A DNA stretch of 15,575 bases from positions 1 through 15,575 of the forward strand of contig PXQK01000007.1 of NCBI GenBank assembly GCA_003022085.1, written 5' to 3'. A program made the translations under genes and the position numbers. Below, in pieces: positions 6,892 to 13,143 of the stretch; within the stretch, counting starts at the first letter, position 1, and the number at the start of each line of letters is the position of its first letter. The notes beneath the pieces were generated by a model that was given only the letters and a program-made list of their open reading frames with translations, searched no databases and was not told the DNA's origin. Source of the stretch: Halobacteriales archaeon QH_10_65_19 (lineage in GTDB: Archaea; Halobacteriota; Halobacteria; Halobacteriales; Haloarculaceae).

Positions 6892-7656
6892 ATGAGAGGA
6901 TCCGTGGGCCTGGTAGTACCCACCTACCGACCGGACGTCGACCGCCTGCGGGAGTACGTCGGGTCGGTCGACGAGACGATCGGTCCCGCGGCGATACGGA
7001 TCGAGTGGGACACGCCGCGGCAGGGAGCCCCGGACGAGCTGGCCGACCTCCCGGCGGAGATCAACACTGTCCCGGAGCGCCGTGGCAAGGGGGCCGCGGT
7101 CACCGAGGGGTTCGAGGCGCTGGCGACGGACGTCCTTTCGTTCGCCGACGCGGACGGGTCGACGCCGGCGACGGAGCTCGAGTCGGTCATCGAGCCAGTG
7201 CTCGTGGGGGACACGGACCTCGCTGCAGGGTCGCGCCGGCACCCGGACGCCGAGGTAATGACCCACCAGACGCGGACCCGGCGGTACCTCGGGGATGCCT
7301 TCGCCTGGCTCGCACGCCGGATGCTCGACGCGGACCTCTACGACTACCAGTGTGGCGCGAAGGCGGTCGCCGCCGACGGCTGGGAGTGCGTCAGGGGCCA
7401 CCTCTACGAGCCGGGCTTTGCCTGGGACGTCGAACTGATTGCGATGGCTGGTGCCCTCGATCTGCGGGTCGAGGAGGTGCCTGTCGAGTGGTACGACCGT
7501 CCAGGGTCGACCGTCTCGCCGGTGGCGACATCGCTCGAGCTGGGTCAGGCGCTGCTCTCGGCGCGGCACCGGGCCAAGCGCCTGCGTGATAGCCCTCTGC
7601 ACACCGCCATCGCCCGGCGGCGCGAGGAGTCTGTGGCGCTGATCGAGGAGCGATGA
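6892..7656 (+). CDS. GT2 family glycosyltransferase, ALG5-like polyprenyl-phosphate hexosyltransferase
   Basis: This 254-residue protein has the GT-A fold: GLVVPTYRPDVDRLREYV (6-23), PERRGKGAAVTEGF (61-74), the metal-binding DADGS (86-90), then DYQCGAKA (151-158), FAWDVELIA (177-185) and EVPVEWYDRPGSTVSP (195-210). The last three are the pattern of dolichyl-phosphate glucosyltransferases (ALG5), which move a sugar from a nucleotide donor to a polyprenyl phosphate at the cytoplasmic membrane face. No membrane segment is seen. The usual early 'DDGS' nucleotide motif is replaced by EWDTP (about 38-42), so the donor pocket may be unusual. The start was chosen by the TATA-like spacing. The stop overlaps the gtrA start (ATGA), indicating translational coupling. 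The donor sugar cannot be inferred. Confidence 0.85.
   Translation: MRGSVGLVVPTYRPDVDRLREYVGSVDETIGPAAIRIEWDTPRQGAPDELADLPAEINTVPERRGKGAAVTEGFEALATDVLSFADADGSTPATELESVIEPVLVGDTDLAAGSRRHPDAEVMTHQTRTRRYLGDAFAWLARRMLDADLYDYQCGAKAVAADGWECVRGHLYEPGFAWDVELIAMAGALDLRVEEVPVEWYDRPGSTVSPVATSLELGQALLSARHRAKRLRDSPLHTAIARRREESVALIEER
7645..7650 (+). promoter_or_regulatory. Shine-Dalgarno-like site for gtrA
   Basis: GAGGAG ends 2 nt before the ATG at 7653, inside the end of the glycosyltransferase gene. It is close to the start but fits internal initiation or reinitiation in a coupled pair. Confidence 0.4.
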
Positions 7657-8117
7657 GTGACGACACCTGGGGGTTTCTAACGGCGCTCAACTCGCGGCTC
7701 AGGTTCGGCAAGTTTGTCTCCGTCGGCATTGTCGGCGCGGTCTGCGACACGGCGGTACTGGTGTTTCTAGTCGAGGTCGTCGGGTTGCTCGAGGAGGTCG
7801 CGGTTCTGGTGGGCATCGAGACGGCAATCGTGATCATGTTCCTGATCAACGACAGCTGGACGTTCGCAGGCCACGGGCAGCGGGACAGACGCTCCTGGTT
7901 CGGTCGGCTCGCCCGGTCACACGCGGTCCGCTCGGGGGGCGTTGTCACGCAGTTTCTCACGTTCGTCACCATCTACAGGGTGTTGTTCGTCTCACTGACA
8001 GTCTTTGGCATCGACGCGTGGCTGCTGGTTGCGAAGGGGGCCGGGATCGCGCTGGGGATGTTCATCAACTACGTTTTCGAGAGTCTGTTCACCTGGCAAG
8101 TTCACACGGATCCCTGA
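7653..8117 (+). CDS. GtrA family membrane protein
   Basis: This 154-residue protein has four predicted membrane segments (about 20-42, 48-68, 96-118 and 122-145), the standard GtrA layout. Family landmarks are LRFGKFVSVGIVGAVCDTAV at the start of helix 1, FLINDSWTF (63-71) after helix 2, and FINYVFESLFTW (137-148) near the C-terminus. GtrA proteins are thought to flip or present polyprenyl-phosphate-linked sugars across the membrane and are typically encoded beside a GT2 enzyme, as here. The four-base overlap with the upstream glycosyltransferase supports a two-gene operon. It is followed by the tRNA gene with a 61-nt gap. Confidence 0.88.
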   Translation: MSDDTWGFLTALNSRLRFGKFVSVGIVGAVCDTAVLVFLVEVVGLLEEVAVLVGIETAIVIMFLINDSWTFAGHGQRDRRSWFGRLARSHAVRSGGVVTQFLTFVTIYRVLFVSLTVFGIDAWLLVAKGAGIALGMFINYVFESLFTWQVHTDP

Positions 8118-8147
8118 GAAATGTCGCAGAGGGCAGGGAAACACAAT

Positions 8148-8155
8148 CCTTAAAC
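8148..8155 (+). promoter_or_regulatory. TATA-like box of the tRNA-Met gene
   Basis: CCTTAAAC is centred about 27 nt before the first base of the tRNA. Confidence 0.5.
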
Positions 8156-8178
8156 GGGAACCGTAGCTACAACCTGAT

Positions 8179-8253
8179 AGCGGGATGGGATAGCCAGGAG
8201 ATTCCGGCGGGCTCATAACCCGCAGACCGGTGGTTCAAATCCACCTCCCGCTA
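8179..8253 (+). tRNA. Initiator tRNA-Met (anticodon CAT)
   Basis: This 75-nt cloverleaf has no intron. The acceptor stem AGCGGGA pairs with TCCCGCT and is followed by discriminator A. The anticodon arm is GCGGG-CTCATAA-CCCGC with anticodon CAT. The T arm is GGTGG-TTCAAAT-CCACC. Three consecutive G:C pairs at the base of the anticodon stem and the A1:U72 pair are marks of archaeal initiator rather than elongator tRNA-Met. CCA is not encoded. The last 21 nt are duplicated twice downstream (8375-8395 and 8491-8511), as expected where a tRNA 3' end has served as an integration site. Confidence 0.95.
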
Positions 8254-8254
8254 C

Positions 8255-8259
8255 TTTTT
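8255..8259 (+). terminator. T-run after tRNA-Met
   Basis: Five T residues follow 1 nt after the tRNA end, a typical archaeal termination signal. Confidence 0.5.
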
Positions 8260-8312
8260 GCGACCGCACGTCGACGCGAGGCGGTTTATCGCCGAGCGAT
8301 TACTTCGGTCGC
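8260..8312. other. Nested inverted repeat between the tRNA and repeat copy A
   Basis: GCGACCG (8260-8266) is the inverted complement of CGGTCGC (8306-8312), and a smaller GGCG/CGCC hairpin lies inside. No reading frame is supported here. It may be part of the same repeat-rich scar. Confidence 0.4.
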
Positions 8313-8324
8313 AACGTAGTGCTG

Positions 8325-8409
8325 GATTTGAACGAGGCCAGACGCGCACAGCGGAGCGAGCACGTCTGGACGTTGTTCAAATCCACCTCCCGCTATACTC
8401 TACCGCTCG
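8325..8409 (+). repeat. tRNA-derived palindromic repeat, copy A
   Basis: This 85-bp unit is identical to copy B except at one base (8338). It begins with GATTTGAAC and later has its inverted complement GTTCAAATC. Inside lies a second inverted pair, CCAGACG/CGTCTGG, around a GC-rich loop. It ends with a perfect copy of the last 21 nt of the tRNA-Met gene (8375-8395), followed by TACTCTACCGCTCG. No open frame is convincing. It is best explained as a scar from integration, excision or recombination at the tRNA gene. Confidence 0.85.
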
Positions 8410-8430
8410 CAACTCGCGAGCGGGAAGTAT
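8395..8430. other. Stem-loop in the spacer between the two repeats
   Basis: CCGCTCGC (8403-8410) pairs with GCGAGCGG (8416-8423) across a 5-nt loop, with further pairing of ATACT (8395-8399) and AGTAT (8426-8430). It straddles the end of copy A. Confidence 0.5.
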
Positions 8431-8440
8431 CGGTCACGGT

Positions 8441-8525
8441 GATTTGAACGAGGGCAGACGCGCACAGCGGAGCGAGCACGTCTGGACGTTGTTCAAATCC
8501 ACCTCCCGCTATACTCTACCGCTCG
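8441..8525 (+). repeat. tRNA-derived palindromic repeat, copy B
   Basis: This is the second 85-bp unit, 116 bp from copy A, with 84 of 85 bases the same. It contains the tRNA 3'-end copy at 8491-8511. Its last 33 bp form the 3' end of the beta-propeller gene on the minus strand, including the stop codon at 8493-8495 and about nine terminal codons. Confidence 0.85.
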
Positions 8526-10268
8526 GGTTCGGCCGTCCGGTTCGAGCGAGGCCTCGTAGACGAGCCGGTCGCCCTCGACACGCCAGCCTGTGCCCAGGCG
8601 GCCGATCGCATCGTCCGAGATGCCCGACTCTCCGAGGGGCTCCGAGAGCCGGACAGTGACGGGTTCGGACCACAGCGACTCGATCTCGTAGGCGACCATC
8701 GGCTGGGCGAGCGTGTCGCTGTCGACGTGTTTCGTGACCAGCAGGTCCTGTGTCGCGGTGCGGGTCGACTCCTCGGCCCGCCCGATCACGTCGTCGATCA
8801 CGACATCCCAGATCGGGAACAGGTCCTCGCCGTCGGCGGGTCCGGCCTCCCCGGCCGAAGCGCCGGGTGCCTCGCCAGCCCCACCGTCGTCGGCCTCGGA
8901 TTCGCTTCCTGCCGTGTCTTCCTGGCCGTTTTCACCGTCTTCGGGCGGTGCTTCGGGCCCTGCTTCCTCGATCGGGTCGAACAGGCCCGCCCGGTATGCG
9001 GCGTATCCGGTGCCGACGACGACGGTAGCGAAGGCGACGAGCGTCGCAGGCAGAGCCAGCGGCCGGAGGCCCGTGGACCCGTCGTCGGAGGCGGCCGGCG
9101 TGGGCGTCTCGGTCGTCGGCAGCCGCGCGCCATCCCGGAGTGCGTAGAAGGCACCATCGTCGGCCCCGATGTAGACCGTGCCGTCGACCACGGCGGGCGA
9201 GGCAGTCACGAGCCCCTCGGTGTCGAACCGCCAGATGCTGTTGCCACCTGTGGCCAGGATGCCGAACACCGCACGGCTCTGGCTCCCCACGTACACGACG
9301 CTCCCGGCGACCGACGGGCTGCTGATGATCTGACGACCAGTGTCGAACGACCAGCGCTCCTCCCCGTCCCCGGGGTTCAGCGCGTAGAGCGTGCCGTCGC
9401 GGCTGCCGACGTACACTGCCTCCGGGTCGACCGCGGGCGAGGCGACAATTGGCCCTCCTGTGGGGAACCCCCACTGCGGTTCGCCCCCCTCGGTACCGAG
9501 CGCGTAGAGGTTGCCGTCGAGGCTCCCGACGTACACCGTCTCGCCGTCGTCGGACACTGCGGGGGCGGCGGTGATCTCTCGGGACGTACCGAAGCTCCAC
9601 TGCTCGGTACCATCGTCGGCATCAAGTGCGTAGAGACCCCAGTCCTCGCTCCCGACGTAGACGGTCCCGTCGACAACGGCAGGTGTCGCCGAGACGTCGT
9701 TGTCAGTTTCGACCGACCACACCTCTGTTCCGTCCGCGGCGTCGACCGCGTAGACGCCGTCGTCGCGGCTCCCGATGTAGACTGTTCCGTCGACGACAGT
9801 CGGCGAAGCTGTGACCTGTGCGCCCGTCTCGAACGACCACACCTCGGTTCCGTCCGCGGCGTCGACCGCGTAGACCAGACCGTCGTTGCTGCCGACGTAG
9901 ACCGTGCCGTCGACAACGGACGGCGAGGAGGTGACACGGTCACCCGTCTCGAAGGACCACTGCGTCGAGCCGTCGCTCGGGGACAGCGCGTACAGGTTGG
10001 TGTCGTCGCTCCCGACGTAGACCGCGCCATCAACAACTGCTGCCGACGAGTTCACACCCTGGCCGAGGTCGACGCGCCACTCGCCGCCCACGTCGTCAGT
10101 TGGTCCGCTGGCCTCGGGCGCGTAGCCGGTGTTGGCCTCGTCGTACGCGAAGGTCGGCCACGCGCCGTCGGCCTGGGCCCGGGCCGCCTGCGTTTGCCCT
10201 GTCGCAGCCAGGGCCGTCGCGGTTCCGACTGAACCGAGCAGCTCACGTCGCGTCACTCCCGCATCCAT
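8493..10268 (-). CDS. Tat-exported PQQ-type beta-propeller protein with membrane anchor
   Basis: This 591-residue protein begins with a twin-arginine signal (TRRELLGSVGTATALA, 6-21), so the next part is probably exported folded. Residues about 35-380 are eight or so propeller blades of about 40 residues, each with a VVDGTVYVGS-like strand, LYALD and W-F-T, as in BamB/PQQ-like repeats. A Pro/Thr linker and one membrane helix (about 403-426) follow, then an acidic linker and a C-terminal domain (485-591) that should face the cytoplasm. Ligand and role are unknown; no catalytic PQQ-enzyme residues are evident. The ATG lies 27 nt after a TATA-like box. The C-terminus is odd: residues about 583-591 (AVEYSGRWI) and the stop are encoded by the complement of a tRNA-derived repeat, suggesting loss of the original end. 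Confidence 0.85.
   Translation of the reverse strand: MDAGVTRRELLGSVGTATALAATGQTQAARAQADGAWPTFAYDEANTGYAPEASGPTDDVGGEWRVDLGQGVNSSAAVVDGAVYVGSDDTNLYALSPSDGSTQWSFETGDRVTSSPSVVDGTVYVGSNDGLVYAVDAADGTEVWSFETGAQVTASPTVVDGTVYIGSRDDGVYAVDAADGTEVWSVETDNDVSATPAVVDGTVYVGSEDWGLYALDADDGTEQWSFGTSREITAAPAVSDDGETVYVGSLDGNLYALGTEGGEPQWGFPTGGPIVASPAVDPEAVYVGSRDGTLYALNPGDGEERWSFDTGRQIISSPSVAGSVVYVGSQSRAVFGILATGGNSIWRFDTEGLVTASPAVVDGTVYIGADDGAFYALRDGARLPTTETPTPAASDDGSTGLRPLALPATLVAFATVVVGTGYAAYRAGLFDPIEEAGPEAPPEDGENGQEDTAGSESEADDGGAGEAPGASAGEAGPADGEDLFPIWDVVIDDVIGRAEESTRTATQDLLVTKHVDSDTLAQPMVAYEIESLWSEPVTVRLSEPLGESGISDDAIGRLGTGWRVEGDRLVYEASLEPDGRTRAVEYSGRWI
9660..10030. repeat. Near-identical 120-bp coding repeats of the propeller
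   Basis: The blades in this stretch are similar at the DNA level with a 120-bp period. For example, a 35-nt block at 9721-9755 recurs at 9841-9875 with one change. Such similarity suggests recent blade duplication or gene conversion and may be prone to copy-number change or misassembly. Confidence 0.7.
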
Positions 10269-10291
10269 CAGATGACCCTATCGGTCGCGCA

Positions 10292-10299
10292 CATAAAAC
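10292..10299 (-). promoter_or_regulatory. TATA-like box of the beta-propeller gene
   Basis: The minus strand reads GTTTTATG, about 27 nt before the ATG at 10268. It lies in the 54-nt gap after the flavoprotein gene. Confidence 0.55.
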
Positions 10300-10322
10300 G
10301 AGCGCTCTTTCCGACGAGGCGT

Positions 10323-11681
10323 TCACACGACCGCGTACTCCGACTCGGAGAACTGCACGTAGCTGCCGTTGCCGAGTCCCAGTTTTGTCCTGTGGTACTT
10401 CAGGAGTAACTTGAGACCGGGGAGGCCCGCCCGGACCGTACCTAGCATCGAGTGCTCGCCGCGGTTGAACATCTTGTCCGCTGCGTCGAACGCCCGGTCC
10501 CAGTCGGCGGGCGTGTACTCCCGGACGACCTCGGCCATCGTGATGTTGCGCAGTATCTCCTCTCCCAGGGCGCTCTGCCAGGCCTCGTTGTACCTGCGGA
10601 GGCGGTCGCGGCCGGCGAACCGTCCGGCGATACGTCCGGTTCGGACGGCGACGTGATCGCCGCCCTCGTGGAACGCGGAGGTCCCGCCCATCGCGCCGCC
10701 CACGACGGCGATACCGGCGCGGGTCGGGGATTCGATAGGCCGGGTCGAGGAGATGGCGTAGGTCTCGGTCCCGCCGCGCTTGCCACGGTCATCGACCAGC
10801 GGGAAGTCCGCGAGGTCGTACTCGGGGTACGCCCGCTCCAGAAGACGTTCGAGATAGACGCTCCCGCGGGGGATCCGATCGTCCTCGGGCCGGAGCAGCG
10901 CCCAGTGGTCGGGGTCGAAGTCGTCGATGTCGAGGCCGATAGGCATTGTCAGCCCGATCCGCGCCACCGTGTCGTCGTTCGGGAACACCCAGGGGTAGGC
11001 GGTGTGTCCTGGCATCACGCCCCACCAGAACTTGATACTGCCGGGGTCGAACACCTCCTCGGGCATCCGCCTGTGCTCCTGGTAGGCGATGTGGTTGACA
11101 GACGAGGGGTCGAGCACCTCCGCAATCGCCCGGTCGCCGGTGAACTGATCCAGTGCCTCGATTGTCACGGTCCGCTGGGGGCCGTCAGCGAGCACCAGGT
11201 ACTCCGCCTCGACGGATTCGCCGTTCGACAGCGAGAGCGTGTGCGAGTGGCCGCCGTCGAGCGAGGTGTCGACGCCGGTGACGCTGTCGCCGATGCGGTA
11301 GGTTGCGCCGGCGTGCTCGGCCTCCTCCCTGAGCCAGTCGTCGAACCTGGCGCGGTGGAAGGCGACGCCGAACTCCGGATAGCTCGACTCCATCCCCGTG
11401 GCGTCGATCGACACCGACGCCGACGGCCCGGTGAACTCCGCGCCGTCCAGCGGCCGCAGTATCACCTCTTCGGGCAGGTCGTCGGGCGCAAAACCCATCA
11501 GATCGATCCAGTAATCCAGCAGTCCGGCGGCGTCCGTCGAGTCCGGACCGGGACCGTCGCGGTCGGCCCTGGGCACGCCCTTCTCGATGACGAGTGCTGA
11601 CGCGTCGGCCTTCGCGGCCTCCCACGCGGCGGCAGTGCCCGCCGGGCCGCCACCCACGACTGCGACGTCGACTCGCTCCAT
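10323..11681 (-). CDS. Geranylgeranyl reductase family FAD-dependent oxidoreductase
   Basis: This 452-residue flavoprotein has an N-terminal dinucleotide-binding motif VDVAVVGGGPAGTAAAWEAA (4-23), a substrate region with AYPWVFPND (228-236), and a second FAD contact GIAVVGGAMGGTSAFHEGGDHVAVRTGRIAG (323-353). The layout and length fit the geranylgeranyl reductase/DGGGPL reductase group, whose members saturate isoprenoid chains of archaeal lipids or respiratory quinones. Haloarchaea have several paralogues, and the substrate of this one cannot be assigned. No membrane helix is evident, as expected for a peripheral enzyme. The ATG at 11681 is 27-28 nt after a TATA-like box, giving a leaderless transcript separate from asd. 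Confidence 0.85.
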   Translation of the reverse strand: MERVDVAVVGGGPAGTAAAWEAAKADASALVIEKGVPRADRDGPGPDSTDAAGLLDYWIDLMGFAPDDLPEEVILRPLDGAEFTGPSASVSIDATGMESSYPEFGVAFHRARFDDWLREEAEHAGATYRIGDSVTGVDTSLDGGHSHTLSLSNGESVEAEYLVLADGPQRTVTIEALDQFTGDRAIAEVLDPSSVNHIAYQEHRRMPEEVFDPGSIKFWWGVMPGHTAYPWVFPNDDTVARIGLTMPIGLDIDDFDPDHWALLRPEDDRIPRGSVYLERLLERAYPEYDLADFPLVDDRGKRGGTETYAISSTRPIESPTRAGIAVVGGAMGGTSAFHEGGDHVAVRTGRIAGRFAGRDRLRRYNEAWQSALGEEILRNITMAEVVREYTPADWDRAFDAADKMFNRGEHSMLGTVRAGLPGLKLLLKYHRTKLGLGNGSYVQFSESEYAVV

Positions 11682-11705
11682 ACCCGAATGGGTCGGGCCG
11701 GGCGC

Positions 11706-11712
11706 TTAAATA
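11706..11712 (-). promoter_or_regulatory. TATA-like box of the flavoprotein gene
   Basis: The minus strand reads TATTTAA, centred about 28 nt before the ATG at 11681 and only 15 nt after the asd stop. Confidence 0.6.
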
Positions 11713-11726
11713 CTCTGCAATCCCGG

Positions 11727-12764
11727 CTAACAGTACCCGCTCTCGATCAGGAGTTCGCCGTTGAGCACGGACGCGCCGGCGGCCCCCCGGAGCGTGTTGT
11801 GTGCGAGGCAGTTGAACTGCAGGCCACCGTCTGTCTTCTGGATACCACCGACGGAGACGGCCATCCCGTTCTCGTGGTCGCGGTCCAGCCGGGGCTGTGG
11901 CCGGTCTGGCTCATCGAAGACGTGGACGAGCTGTTCCGGCGAACTGTGGAGGTCGAGCGAGGGGTACTCGCGCATCGCCTCTGTGGCCGCCCCGACGGTG
12001 GCCACCTCCCCGGTGTCGACCCAGACGTTCTCCAGGTGGCCGTCGAGCGTCGGGATGCGGTTGCAGGAGGCGTCCACGCGGGCGTCGTGCCACGAGACGC
12101 GGGTGCCGTCGAACGACCCGAGCAGCTTCCGGGATTCTGTCTCCATCTTCGTCTCCTCCCCGCCGATGTTCGGGATGGCGTTGTCGATGATCTCCATCGA
12201 CGTGACGCCCGAGTAGCCGGCGCCCGAGACGGCCTGGAGCGTCGCGACTGTCACGCGGTCCAGACCGAACGCCTCCTCGAGTGCTGCGAGGGGCGGCACC
12301 ATCGTGATTGTCGAGCAGTTGGGGTTCTTGACGAGCGCGCCGTCCCAGCCGCGGCGCTCGCGCTGGATCTCGATCAGGTCGAGGTGACCCGGGTTCACCT
12401 CGGGGATCGTCAGCGGCACGTCGTCGTCCGTCCGCCCGTTCGAGGAGTTCGAGGAGACGACATACCCCGCCTCGCAGAACGACGGCTCGACCTCCTCGCC
12501 CACACTCGACGGGAGCGACGAGAAGATGACGTCCAGGTCCCCGGGCACTGCCCCGGGAGCCGTGGATCGAACCGTCATCCCAGCGACGTGGTCGGGGATC
12601 GGCGCGTTGATCCGCCACTTGGCCACGTCGCGATACTCGTTGCCCGCGCTGGATTCGCTCGCCGTCAGCGCCGCAATCTCGAACTCGGGGTGAGGATCGA
12701 GCAGCTGGATGAGGCGCTGCCCGACCGCGCCCGTCGCCCCGAGGACGCCTGCCCGTACTGTCAT
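11727..12764 (-). CDS. asd: Aspartate-semialdehyde dehydrogenase
   Basis: This 345-residue protein is full length. It reduces aspartyl phosphate to aspartate semialdehyde with NADPH, the branch point to threonine, methionine and (where present) lysine. The sequence shows the NADP-binding GVLGATGAVGQRLIQLL (6-22), FSSLPSSVGEE (81-91), SSNSSNGR (104-111), the catalytic Cys150 in NPNCSTI (147-153), SGAGYSG (180-186) and the region CNRIPTLDGHLENVW (234-248) with the expected acid/base His243. This matches the archaeal/fungal subgroup. The ATG is 27 nt after an A/T box. No partner genes of the pathway are adjacent. Confidence 0.95.
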   Translation of the reverse strand: MTVRAGVLGATGAVGQRLIQLLDPHPEFEIAALTASESSAGNEYRDVAKWRINAPIPDHVAGMTVRSTAPGAVPGDLDVIFSSLPSSVGEEVEPSFCEAGYVVSSNSSNGRTDDDVPLTIPEVNPGHLDLIEIQRERRGWDGALVKNPNCSTITMVPPLAALEEAFGLDRVTVATLQAVSGAGYSGVTSMEIIDNAIPNIGGEETKMETESRKLLGSFDGTRVSWHDARVDASCNRIPTLDGHLENVWVDTGEVATVGAATEAMREYPSLDLHSSPEQLVHVFDEPDRPQPRLDRDHENGMAVSVGGIQKTDGGLQFNCLAHNTLRGAAGASVLNGELLIESGYC

Positions 12765-12786
12765 AGGAAACTGTTATGTCGACGGC

Positions 12787-12796
12787 TATCAAAACA
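12787..12796 (-). promoter_or_regulatory. TATA-like box of asd
   Basis: The minus strand reads TGTTTTGATA, about 27 nt before the ATG at 12764. The same A/T stretch could serve the plus-strand DUF2892-like frame. Confidence 0.5.
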
Positions 12797-12810
12797 GTTC
12801 GGATACGACA

Positions 12811-13143
12811 TTTACTGCGACGGTCGGCGGGTTCGACAGGCTTGCACGTGCCGCCCTTGCAGTCGTCTTCGTGGGTATCGGCGTTGTCGCCCTGATCGAA
12901 GGGCGTGCGCTGCTCGGAACCGGCGCCTTGCTCGCCGGCGCTGGCTTCGGGTTCAACGCTGTTACCGGGTTCTGCGGCGTGAACGCGATACTCGGCGTGA
13001 ACACGTGTTCGCCGGACAGTCCGGTGACGAACGGAGGTGCTACTGGAAGCCGATACGGCCGCCACGGGTCCGTTCGGGCTCGGGACCACCTCCGCGGAAC
13101 TCGTCTTTCATCTGCTCGTAGTAGTCACGGATGTCGTCGGTGA
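12811..13143 (+). pseudogene. DUF2892-like small membrane protein, start codon missing
   Basis: The frame encodes TATVGGFDRLARAALAVVFVGIGVVAL, a second hydrophobic segment (LLGTGALLAGAGFGFNAV), and TGFCGVNAILGVNTC. This is the complete core of the DUF2892 (inner membrane, YgaP-tail-like) family, including its usual end motif. There is no ATG, GTG or TTG in frame between the conserved VGG and the antisense region of asd, so the natural start appears lost or non-canonical. The first in-frame GTG (12871) would delete half of helix 1. The frame also runs 104 nt past the family's normal end into the antisense of cdc48. Both ends therefore look decayed, or the N-terminus holds a sequencing error. 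The function of the family is unknown. Confidence 0.6.

Noticed and set aside
8375..8511. Additional tRNA genes or tRNA pseudogenes at the repeated 3' ends
   Set aside because: Only the last 21 nt match; there is no anticodon arm, D arm or 5' acceptor strand.
8325..8525. CRISPR-like array from the repeated units
   Set aside because: There are only two 85-bp units with one short spacer, they end in tRNA sequence, and no cas genes are nearby.
8118..8525. Intact integrated element or genomic island next to the tRNA
   Set aside because: No integrase, replication or phage-like genes lie between or near the repeated tRNA ends; only short non-coding DNA remains.
8727..10232. Plus-strand open frame of about 500 codons opposite the beta-propeller gene
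   Set aside because: Its apparent internal repeats are the mirror of the propeller repeats on the other strand; there is no independent coding signal.
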